64,000 nt of DNA from Fremontodendron californicum (taxonomy: Eukaryota > Streptophyta > Magnoliopsida > Malvales > Malvaceae). The notes beneath the pieces are model-generated. The model searched no databases. It was not told the DNA's origin and worked only from the letters and a program-made list of their open reading frames with translations. A program made the position numbers and the translations under genes. Each line of letters starts with the position of its first letter. The stretch's first letter is position 1. Location of the stretch: assembly GCA_030761205.1 (NCBI GenBank), contig JAULJL010000017.1, forward strand, positions 816,001 to 880,000, written 5' to 3'. This document shows, one piece after another, positions 25,476 to 35,600 of the stretch.

Positions 25476-26293
25476 CCAAGAGACTTTGGTATTAAACTAT
25501 TATTAATTATTCCTGGTTTTCTTTATTGCTTTCTTTAGGCAATTCTACGAAGTTTCTCGTGTCATGGTTAGATTCGAAAACCTTTTCATCACGTTTTTGA
25601 AGTGCTTCAATGTTCATTTATTTAATTTATTTATCCTTTTCATCTCTTTAAGCGTTGAGTTATTTGTTGATTTGATGGGTTTAGGGTTAGGTAATTTTAT
25701 AATCTTTATATGAATTTTATCACGTGGGAAATAAACTCTTTCTTATACTGTTTAATAATAGTAAAGGTATTAAATCTGTCATAATTCAGCTGCGAAAACT
25801 AAAAAATGCAAGATTTAATTATTAATTTTGTTATGTAGATTTTATTATATGGTTTGGGAACTTGGAATAACATGTGGAATTGCTGTTGTACTTGCTTCTT
25901 AATATGCTAACTTCTTAATTTGATTATTCCCTCTTCCGGCTTCCCCATCCTTTGTCTTGATTAACAATAAAGGAATGTGCGTGCCATGTTACTTATATAT
26001 AACTTTGTCTTTTATCAAACTCAAGACAAAAGATATATATATATATATCTATATATTTTGATTTACGAAAAATTTGCTAGTACATCGTAGTTTTGCTAAA
26101 TATATGATCTTATTAGTTATTACTTGATAATGTTCTAATTATCACTAATTAGCTAATTAAAATAGCGAGCTAAGTAAATGTTGGACACAATTAGGGTGTC
26201 ATATTTTTATTTATTTATTTATTTTTGAATAATTGAAGTTTATTCTAAAAATTCAAAAAAAGCAGAAAGTCCTACTACAAAATATATTGTGCT
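25476..26293. other. Intergenic DNA between the divergent ERF genes (part 1)
   Basis: Promoter-side DNA of the minus-strand ERF gene, AT-rich with a (TA)n run near 26033-26055. No coding region is supported. Confidence 0.5.
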
Positions 26294-26718
26294 TTATGGC
26301 TTTATATCCCACTGATTACAAAGTATATTATTTATAAGAGAACCTACAATTTTAGGAAAAACACTAAATCGAGACTTTACAGTTGTGATCACCAATTGAA
26401 ACAATTCCTCAAGAGACCGCCTTGTTGTAGTATGTTTCTTGGAGTTCCTTTCCCACCAAATGTAATAAATGATGTCCATGTTAGCTTCAACAATGTAGAC
26501 TTGAAAGAATTCCCCCTGAAGTACAAAATGATCCAATTCAAATCATTATTCCAGCAGACAGTCTGCCTATTAATAGAGGAAATAGCAAGAATTTTCTGCA
26601 AAACCTGTGAAGAAAATTGACATACAAAAAATAAATGATTCATACTTTCTTCAGATTCTCCACAAAGCACATACAAAGTAGATTGAATTTTTAAGCCCGA
26701 AGAACTCATCCTATCCAT
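26294..26718 (-). pseudogene. LINE reverse-transcriptase C-terminal remnant
   Basis: Two overlapping minus-strand frames together resemble the end of plant non-LTR retrotransposon polyproteins. The first carries the zf-RVT pattern LCGESEESMNHLFFVCQFS. The second carries WWERNSKKHTTTRRSLEELF, the usual block that follows it. The frame break between them, and the absence of the upstream polymerase core, show a decayed fragment. It lies between the two ERF promoters. Confidence 0.7.
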
Positions 26719-27196
26719 TGCGTTTAATCTGTCATATTTTTATTTATTTGTTTTCAAAAATACTTTTCTCGTCAACAATTGATGAATTAAGAAAAAAAAA
26801 TCCGATTTTCATGAAAACAATTATTTCAACTATGTCATGTTTAAAAATAAAATCAACATATTTTAAGATCCTTATTTAAATCAGCAGGCGTTGTAACGAT
26901 GACCACTCATTTTCAAGAAAAATAAAACAATAAATTAATTGGTAGTTCAATTTTCCTATGTTAATAAATTTCACACACGTGTTTGAATAACCTAAAGTAT
27001 ATATATCGTAAAAACAACATGAAATTTCCAAGAAATAGAAGAAAGTGGCAATGAATAAACTAACCAAAACAAGGCATCCCTTTCGGCTTTTCAACTGCAG
27101 ATTCCTCTTCCTTTAAGTCCACCAACTAACTTTGCAGGTTCCAACAAGGAAACCCTACCTTTGTTCCCTTAATTTCTTACAATCCAAGAAAAAAAA
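26719..27196. other. Promoter side of the plus-strand ERF gene
   Basis: AT-rich DNA leading to the ERF start at 27197. It holds an ACACGTGT palindrome near 26974-26981, a G-box-like core that bZIP or bHLH factors could bind. No gene is seen. Confidence 0.4.
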
Positions 27197-27790
27197 ATGT
27201 GGGTTAATGAGAGTACCTCAGTATCTGATCTTGCTCTCTTGGACTCCATTAGCCAGCATCTTCTGGCTGATGATTTTGAAGCTTCTTTAGACATGGTGTC
27301 CTTCAATGCGCCCTTATTTGGCAGGGCTACTTCCAGCTTCACTGGCCTTCTCCTGAATAGCAGTACTCTCCCGTTAAAACTTGACAAAGACTCGGCTGCG
27401 CCTGAAAAAGTGGAGGAGCCACCACAGAAGGTTGGTCAAATAGAGGCTACAGCGGTGGCGCGTGGAAAAGGGGTGCAATACAGGGGAGTGAGAAGGAGGC
27501 CATGGGGAAAGTATGCGGCAGAGATGAGGGACCCTGACAAAAATGGCGTAAGGGTTTGGCTAGGGACTTACGAGACGCCCGAGGACGCTGCTTTGGCTTA
27601 TGATAAAGCCGCTTTCAAGATTCATGGCTCCAAAGCTAAGCTCAATTTTCCTCACTTGATCGGCTCAAGAAACATAGAACCTGTAAGAGTGGGCCCAAGG
27701 CGTCGCTCACCAGAGCCGTCGTCTTCTTCATCATTTTCCACAGTGGATAGCAGCTCGCCTATGCCCAAGCGGATCAAGAAGGCCAATTAA
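27197..27790 (+). CDS. AP2/ERF transcription factor, group IX (shorter paralogue)
   Basis: Single-exon gene of 197 aa. The AP2/ERF domain lies at about residues 94-152 ([51 protein letters not shown]), with the ERF-type Ala and Asp. The N-terminal block [18 protein letters not shown] matches that of the divergent neighbour at 24539-25321. Both also share EPVRV and RRSPEPSSS after the domain, so the pair looks like a local duplication. This copy lacks most of the acidic linker and ends early at PKRIKKAN, a possible basic nuclear-import tail. It may therefore differ in activation strength, which is inference. Confidence 0.92.
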   Translation: MWVNESTSVSDLALLDSISQHLLADDFEASLDMVSFNAPLFGRATSSFTGLLLNSSTLPLKLDKDSAAPEKVEEPPQKVGQIEATAVARGKGVQYRGVRRRPWGKYAAEMRDPDKNGVRVWLGTYETPEDAALAYDKAAFKIHGSKAKLNFPHLIGSRNIEPVRVGPRRRSPEPSSSSSFSTVDSSSPMPKRIKKAN

Positions 27791-29227
27791 TGGCCACGAG
27801 CCGATTGGATCAGATTAATCAGTCTTTCAATTTTCAAGACATGAAATCCAATTAAGGCGATCGATCGAGTTTGATTACAGAAATTCTACCAAGAAAAAAT
27901 AAGCAAAGATGTTTTCAATAACAATTTCGTACATGGAAATGGAATTACTTTAAATTTTATAGATGACAGTCTATATATGTTTCTCAAATCTTTTTTTTTT
28001 GTTGCTTATTAATATATACTGCTTCAATTAAGTTCTGATGCATAGGAATTATATCTTGAGTCTTGACAATATATATATATATATATTTATTTATATACAT
28101 GTATCAATCTAACATATTTGTTTACAGTAACTTTTACATTAACATTCTTTTCTTTTCCTTTGTTTTTTGTTTGCCAGCATCCACTAAGATGGAAGCCATC
28201 AAGAAATTAAAGAAATAAGGCCGAGGGTAGCCATTCCATTAGGTGTTCTTCAAGTACTAGCATCCTAATTTTGTTATGTTCCAACTTCAAATGGTGATTA
28301 TGCACGTTGTAAGAGATCATGCAATGTGTATCTCATCGAGCCTATTCTATTATAGTAATAAAAAGGAAAGTTTTATCAAAATTTCCTAAGCTTGTTATCT
28401 CGCAGCAACTGTTTGAAGGATATCATTACTATAAATATATTCAAAGTTGTTAGTTATTACCTACTCTTTTCATAATCGCGGTCTAAGTTCTAGTATGACT
28501 CAAATCTTTGTTCGCCCTTAGTACTTGAAGTACTTTCTGTATTTCGAAGAAAAATTCTTTGAAAAACGAAACCCATCTAAGCACCCCTTTCATGGTTTAG
28601 TTGCACATGTTTAAGCTTCCTATGCACTTCGTTCCGTGGAACACACGGGGAATGGTCAGAGAATGGTGGCCATGTTTATTAAAATACTAATCGTGAAGTT
28701 ATAAAAATATTTAAAAAATGATTAATTTTACACAAATATAAATCGATCACACTCTTCCAAAATTGTCAACAAAATATAATGGAATGATATATAAATATTT
28801 AGTTAAATACTACCTAATCTTTTCATGATATATAAATTGATCACACTCTTCCAATAATTAATTAAATATTTCTTTCTTAAAAAAAATTCCTCTCTTGCTT
28901 TCTTGTTTGCAAAGAAGAATAAAGGAAAAAAAAAAAAAAAAACCTTTGGACAATTGAAGTGGGTAATGTTGGGCTTATTAAACTAGGTCTGATTTGCACC
29001 TTAGCCCAACATAAGCCCAATGTCTTCTTTTCTTCTCTGATACAAGGAATGTTCTCCAATGAACATCTGTCCCCTGCATTCCTTCTTCACTGTGGACTCA
29101 TAGTTATCTCTTCTGCTAACGTTTTTCTCTTCCTAATTCTCTATGTTAGAGTTCCAACCTTAAAACTACTGCAACTTGTCTTGTTTTCCGCTAATATTTC
29201 GAGACCAAACAGGCTCCTATTGTTTTC
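27791..29227. other. Intergenic region between ERF and the C2orf69-type gene
   Basis: AT-rich with a (TA)n run near 28070-28087. The short open frames around 28877-29264 have no recognisable domain; the last part is probably the 5' leader and promoter of the gene starting at 29228. Confidence 0.5.
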
Positions 29228-30588
29228 ATGGATCGTTGGAGTGGTGTTTTCAAGGTTCAATTAGACCCAAACAGTAGGAATTACTACAGAATCGCCGCAT
29301 CTCTCTGCTTCTCATCTACCTCCAAATCCCTAATTGTAAGTTCTCTTCTTTTCTTTCTCTCAAACTTTAAAAGCATCCTTTGAAACCAATATCTTACAAA
29401 ATCATTGTAATTAGGTGCCTTCAGCGAATGCCATATTTTTCAATGGAGACAGAGTTGAAGGGACCAGGAATCCAGTGGTTGAGAGACTATCAAATTTGCA
29501 AAAAATAGCTGAAGTTTTAGTTTCTAAATTTGGTGGGTCTATTAATGCTTGGGTTATTGAGGCTTCCATTTTCAATGGGCCTTTTGCTGTTTATAAGGAT
29601 TTTATCCCATCAGTCAATAGATATGGGGAGCCTAAATCATATGCCCCTATTGGATACCCAGCTTCTAGATCAACTGTCTCACTCTTATCAAATTGCCTTG
29701 AGCAGGTATGTTTGATAAACACAAATTAAAGTCTTCCTGCTGTTGGATGAATTAGCTCCATTTGGTTCCTGTTCTGCTGTATCATTTAAAAGATATAAAA
29801 TTTGATGAATTTGCACAAATTGCTACTATATATCTTTGCCTCTGACTCACCAAAAATATAGGAACTTGGCTTAAATTGTTCATAAATTTCGTCAGTTTGT
29901 TAATTTGCCCTTTGGAGTCCCTAGCCAGCATTTGTGGAATTCTAGCTAGTTTGGGGTTTAAGGATTTCCCATGTACTAAAGTTATCATTTATTGCAGGCA
30001 AAAGAATTAATTTCAAATGGACAGAGGAAACCTTGTTCCACCAGTATATCTGCATCACAACCCAAAACCTTAATTCTTGGTTTTAGCAAGGGTGGTACTG
30101 CAGTTAACCAGCTTGTCACTGAACTTGCCTCTTTGGAAGACGAATTCCCGGTAAATCCTACCCATGTAAGAGAACAGCTTGGGGTTAAGGAATCATCTGG
30201 AGTCCAAGAACAAGAAGAGATTCAAATAATTCCTACGACTAAGGATAGGTTATTAAACAGCATCACTGAGCTTCATTATGTGGATGTGGGCTTAAACACT
30301 CCTGGTGCATATATCACTGACAAAAACGTGATTGAAAGAATATCAAAACGCCTTGTAGATGGAGGAGCCCCAGGGATTCGTTTTTTGCTTCATGGAACTC
30401 CAAGGCAATGGTGTGACAGCAGGCGAACTTGGATACGAGATGAAAAGGACAAATTGTATCATTTGCTTGAATCTGAAGCTCCGAGAAGTAGTGGGAAATT
30501 AAAGGTGTTTGAGAGATTTTATTTTGCTGATAAGCCTCCTGATATGCAGATGCATTTTGAAGTTATTGAAAAGATGGATGTTAGTTGA
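29228..30588 (+). CDS. C2orf69-type (UPF0565) protein
   Basis: Three exons are read: 29228-29335, 29415-29705 and 29998-30588, in frame, giving 329 aa. The start MDRWSGVFKVQL is the first in-frame ATG that joins the VPSANAIFFNGD block. Landmarks are IFFNGDR (about 42-48), a central TLILGFSKGGTAVNQLVTEL block (residues about 152-171), and LHYVDVGLNTPGAYITD, with FLLHGTPRQW near the C-terminus. The GFSKG motif has the GxSxG-like shape of an alpha/beta-hydrolase nucleophile elbow, and the family has been proposed to fold that way. Human C2orf69 is linked to mitochondria; the plant role is not established. No plant substrate or partner can be read from the sequence. Confidence 0.85.
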
Positions 30589-30857
30589 TTGAATAATAAT
30601 ACACTTGATTCAGTTGATATCTGACTTAAATTTCCTTTGTACAATTTTTAAAAAAAAAAAAAAGAAAAGGGGTTTCATATGTTTCTCGTTTCACATTGCT
30701 CGAACTCAAAACGATATGTGGGTAAAAAGTCTTTGATTTGAATAGAACTAAGCATTAAGCAGTAAACAGAAAGCTTTTAAAAGATTAAAAGAGAATTTCA
30801 TTTAACATGCTTTAATAAATGCCAAAATCACTTGCATATCTGACAAGAAGATGTTGA

Positions 30858-30862
<5 letters not shown>

Positions 30863-30893
<31 letters not shown>
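30863..30893. repeat. (GA)n microsatellite
   Basis: About 15 GA units lie in the short tail-to-tail gap between the C2orf69-type gene and the next minus-strand gene, just beyond the latter's stop codon, so probably in its 3' UTR. Confidence 0.9.
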
Positions 30894-30898
<5 letters not shown>

Positions 30899-30917
30899 TT
30901 TTACAGATTGAGACAGA

Positions 30918-31397
30918 TTATGCAAAACCTAACAGTTGATGCAAAAACTCGACAATCTTAGCTTTCTTGCTCTTTGAAGAAGACTCTTGAGAGCCATGCA
31001 TAGGAGAAAGCTCAGGTTCTTCAAAACTTCCAGTTTCAGGCCATAAAAAGGCACCCATTGCAAACTTTCTCATATAATCCAAGTCACCCTCCACAGATAT
31101 TAATCCATATTCAGTAAAAAGCTGATCAAGCTTCCACTGCGGCATGACCTGGTAGTCCTTCTTGCTGAACAACGGATAGTGAAGGGGCATGACGAAGCAG
31201 CTCTTAGCATTCTCTTTGGTCGTCCCTTTATGTTTCTCCTCCTTTTCTACAATGTTCTCCATGTCCTTTTTTCTCTCTGTAGTAACAGAATTATCTAACT
31301 TTGCACCGCCATTGCCAATGCTGCCTGAATTTTGTTGACATATTTGAGTTTCCTCTAGGAAGAGGAGGGTGAGACCTGACACTAACCTCTTACCCAT
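30918..31397 (-). CDS. Small protein with DUF7722-like core
   Basis: Uninterrupted 159 aa frame. The conserved part is roughly residues 65-125: FVMPLHYPLFSKKDYQVMPQ, then WKLDQLFTEYGL, GDLDYMRKFAMGAFLWP. I recognise this as a plant-specific family, most likely DUF7722, from the MPLHYP, DYQVMP, WKLD and AMGAFLWP blocks. The N-terminal third is low in conservation and rich in Glu and Lys; the tail is Ser/Lys-rich. No signal peptide or membrane segment is evident. The function is unknown. A TATA-like motif lies about 97 bp upstream. Confidence 0.8.
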   Translation of the reverse strand: MGKRLVSGLTLLFLEETQICQQNSGSIGNGGAKLDNSVTTERKKDMENIVEKEEKHKGTTKENAKSCFVMPLHYPLFSKKDYQVMPQWKLDQLFTEYGLISVEGDLDYMRKFAMGAFLWPETGSFEEPELSPMHGSQESSSKSKKAKIVEFLHQLLGFA

Positions 31398-31493
31398 GAG
31401 AGAGCCAAAGCTTGGAAGAAAACACTACAGCAAACCCTTGAAGTTTCTTGAGTCTGCTAACTTAACACTAGGAGAAACACAAGCAGCAAGCCG

Positions 31494-31501
31494 TATTTAA
31501 A
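31494..31501 (-). promoter_or_regulatory. TATA-like box of the DUF7722-type gene
   Basis: TTTAAATA on the minus strand, about 97 bp before the start codon at 31397, with a short A/C-rich leader between. Position and sequence fit a plant TATA box. Confidence 0.45.
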
Positions 31502-32609
31502 GAAGGATTTACGCTAGGATAAGTAAAAAGGAAACTGGTAATGGAAACGTAATTCCGTAAACATCAAGTAAGCGAATATAAATTGTTGATATTTTGTAAT
31601 TGGACTAAGGCAAACCCCTATTTATCTAGATCGGCCCAAGGGGTTTGTTTAAAAATTGGATTTGACAGATATACATTGGGCTTAAACTGTTGTTTGAAAG
31701 GGGATTTTTATTAAACAATCCACACCAAAAGGCCCTTAGCTGCCCCAACTGAGAAAACAAAAAAATGGGTTTGCCTTGTTGATCTTCCATGAAGTCTCAA
31801 ACTCAAAAACCCAGATTTTCAAGTTCCTTCCAATTTCCCAGGAAGCAGATCCTTGTTGGATGTTACTCCTCTAGGGGTTAGAAGTTAGAACTTAGAACTC
31901 TGAAGGGAGAAACTTTATATCATTTTTTTACCAGCAAGTCGCCTCTGTTTCGCAGTCAACTACCTTCCTCATCACCATCTTCTACTTCTTTACATTCGTT
32001 CTAATCCCAACACTTCAAATTCATGATCATCAATGCAACTTTTTTTTTTTTGTCTTTTGACAGAGATGCAACATTCTTTTCTAACCCGTCTATGCTAGCC
32101 GTTCTAAATTAAACGCTTGAATTGTTTGGGAGTTTGGTCACCATCCCTGTTTATATACACAACTAAAAAATTACTACAGTGAGTTTGGGCTTCGCCCAAA
32201 TAATTCATCCATCTTTTTTAAGAGTTGGATTCCGATCGAATCCCGACACTTACAGAGAAAAAGAACACAAAAGGGGCCATACAGATGTAAGTCCTCAGAA
32301 AACATTTATGATGTAAGTCCTCAGAAGATATTGTTGCAATGAATACAGAGACAGAAACGATGAGGTATATAGGTTTACATCAATTCCCCATGCAAAGATT
32401 TGTTACACGGAAGGGGAAGGGGAAGGAAATTCACCCAAACCTAAAAGCAGACTTTAATAAACAACAAATTGTGAGACAAAAGGGGAGAAAATTAAAAAAG
32501 ACTATGTGAAGTAACTTGATCTTACATTTGAAAGGTTACAGAGACGGTAAAGCATCCTTATGGCATATGAAAATGAAACCCTTGGGCTAATATTAAGTTG
32601 GTTCCTGAA
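31502..32609. other. Intergenic region upstream of the DUF7722-type gene and downstream of ARABIDILLO
   Basis: No gene supported. Contains a small perfect hairpin near 32189-32201 (TTGGGC/GCCCAA arms) and the 3' UTR side of the ARABIDILLO gene. Confidence 0.45.
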
Positions 32610-35600
32610 TTAGATGGAAGGTTCTATTTGATGGTGCTCGAGGTTTCTAAGTACAATTCTTGCAAAGATTTTAGCCTCAATAGGGGCATTAGCTGCTGCA
32701 GCTGCAGCACGCAGAACCCTTGCTGCTCCACCACCCTGCATAAGGCTAGCATGGTGCACAGCATGTCGACCACCAGGAATGGTGAACTGCAATTATTGAT
32801 TAAAAAAAAAAGGAACATGTAAAAATCCCTTGGTGTAAGTTTAGCAATATATATTATGCTTAAGAAAGAAAGAGTTTTCCAAACAGGATCTTCATAACTA
32901 CTGGAGCCCAGAGGGAATCCATAGGCATAAATTACCTGGAGTAGAGCAAATGCAGCACATGCCTTGAGTACAGAAGAAGAGTTTCGAAGCATGGAGACAA
33001 ATCTTCCAATTTCAGCTCCACTAAGAAATATAAAGTCATGTTAATTAAGAGAGATTAACTTAGAGTCAAACCCCCACACACACATGCAGACACGACATGA
33101 TAGAGAGAGGGTTAGCATCAAAGGGTGATGCTGCTATTCAACATGATTAATGAATTCCAACCAGTACAAGATAACTGGACCAGAGTTTTAATGAAGAAAA
33201 TTTGGCAAGTAAGCTCATTAAACAGGGTATTTTATCAAGTGTGGTACAAAGGGAGACAGATATCATACTGGAGGTTATCTCTTAATAACTTTACTAAAAG
33301 CATTTTTCTTCATTAGCAGCAAGCCATTTTCTTTCTACACTTCGTGTTATGAAATTGAGAACATAATTATCTCAAAAGCACAAATGCATTTGGAATACAA
33401 ACAGGGGGGGAAAGGATGAGGGAAGGAAACCTGCATCTCAGATGCCCTGCTTCTTGAATGCGAGCTTTTTCAGTTACTTGTGCCAATGCGGCTGGAGCTG
33501 ATGAAGCAGCAGCTGCTGCAAATGCTTGTGGATCAGAGAATGTGAGAATAAAAGCTTCAATATGCTTCAAAGCCATTCTTCTGGCCCCATCCAAGCTCAC
33601 ACTCTTTGAAGTGCTTTCTGATGACGTGCCCATTGGTGCAAACTCATCAATTCTGCTAAAAATATCATTGAAGCAAATTATTATCAAGATGGCTCTGGCT
33701 ATTCTTCCAACAGGACACATACAATATGTTAGATGCCTTTAGACATTATAAGATATCTTGCATATGCATCATAAACCACTAATTGCTTGGTAATATCAAC
33801 CTCATCTTTCAGGGTATTCACTCACTCCAGCCATTCATTTTTTTCCTTCTACCATATAGCACTCTCAGAATGTAATTTTCTGAAAAAAAGCAATCATTTA
33901 ATACCCCTTAAAGTAACTATGGCCACTGTTATCTAAAACTTCAATTCAAGCTATCATAGAAGGTCCCTGGAAGAATTACTTTACGAGTTTAGCTAATCAG
34001 TTGGCTTAATTTTTAATGTGTTACCTTTTCTCTTATTCAACCAAGGACATAAAGGGGAAAACAAGAATCTGATACAAACATTTGATACTAGAGATTTGAG
34101 GGCAAAAGCCAAATTTGAAAATTTCTATTACTGTATTACATCCCATAATATGTGAATGTAGCTTTTACTAGTGCTAAGTTGACCTCAAATCATTATTTAG
34201 GAATGAATAATGGTCGGCATCCAGACCAGATTCTAACAAAATCTATACTGAAGCTATTGCAGAAAAAACAATTTATATATTTGAACTTATCTGAAAGATT
34301 TCAGAATAGAAAACTATATAAACTTTATCCATATACAACTTTACCAATTTACTCTATTTAGAAGCTGTTATAAGGATAGAGATACATGTGCCGGCTTTCA
34401 GTCATTGGTAAAATTGTCTTTAAACTCAGATTTCATCATGATAAGGCACACTACAACATTATATACCAATTACATATTATAGAGATAAGCATACAAGTAA
34501 ACTTAACACTACAAGGTCCTGATAAAAGATCTAGACAGAGAAAAAAGACAAAGATAGTTGGGTTAAACTTTACGCAATTAAGTATAGAAACAATTACCTC
34601 CCATCAAACATGTATGCCAGTGCCAATGCAGCCATGAAGCGTGCCATCTTTGATGCTGATGAAGAACAAAGATGAACAAGTGCAGGAACCCCACCTTCTT
34701 CCACTATCCGAAGAGCGTTACTATGGTTAAAAGCAAGGTTCCAAAGAGCCCCTGCAGCAGTTTCATGAACATCCTGAAAGCAAAAGCATAAGTTAAGAAC
34801 AACTGAAATGACACCTGAATAAAAATAGATTACACACAAGCTGCAAGGGCTGGCTTATGAAATGCTTACTTCAGCATCAGAACGTGCAAGTGCAATCAAG
34901 GGTGCAACACCTCCTTCTTGTCCAATAGCAATGCTGACAAAGACCAAATATAAATAGCATCAATATTCTGCCTATTAGAGTTTCATGGCATTAGAAAATG
35001 AGAATATTTTATTTGAATAATGTATGAACAAGAAGAAAAATGCAGTTGCACCATTAACACTAAGAAATTATTTAATCCAGTTCAGCCTATCATCCAGTAG
35101 CAAACTTCCACTTCTCATCATGAAGCTTTGGTAGTGGTAATCATGATGACAAGAAGCAGCAATTAAATGATGCTGATTAGCACAAACACGCATGTTAAAA
35201 CTTCCGAACAGCAATATGCAAATTGCTAAAGATTTAGGGCCATATCCACTAGCACCACCCTACTTTGGAGAGGCCAAACATTGGATGATAGCAAAGGATT
35301 ATGGCAAAAGCGTAGTTTGGAAAAGAAGAAAGAACATGAGAAGGCGGCACAAATAACAGGGTTCTGCTCCTGTAGTTTTAAGCCTCGTATTCCAAATGCA
35401 GAAAAAATCCACGAGGGCCAAAATAAAAAAATAAAAAAAATCTCAATGTGTTCAGACTGAAGGAGTTCTATCACCAACTCTCACCTAGGTTTGCATGTCC
35501 GCATACAGAAGAAAAAAACCGCAATACCTGTTGGCTTCCGACACTGACAATCCCCAAAGAGCACCAGCAGCCCTCTCTTGAAGACCTGGGGAAGCATTTG

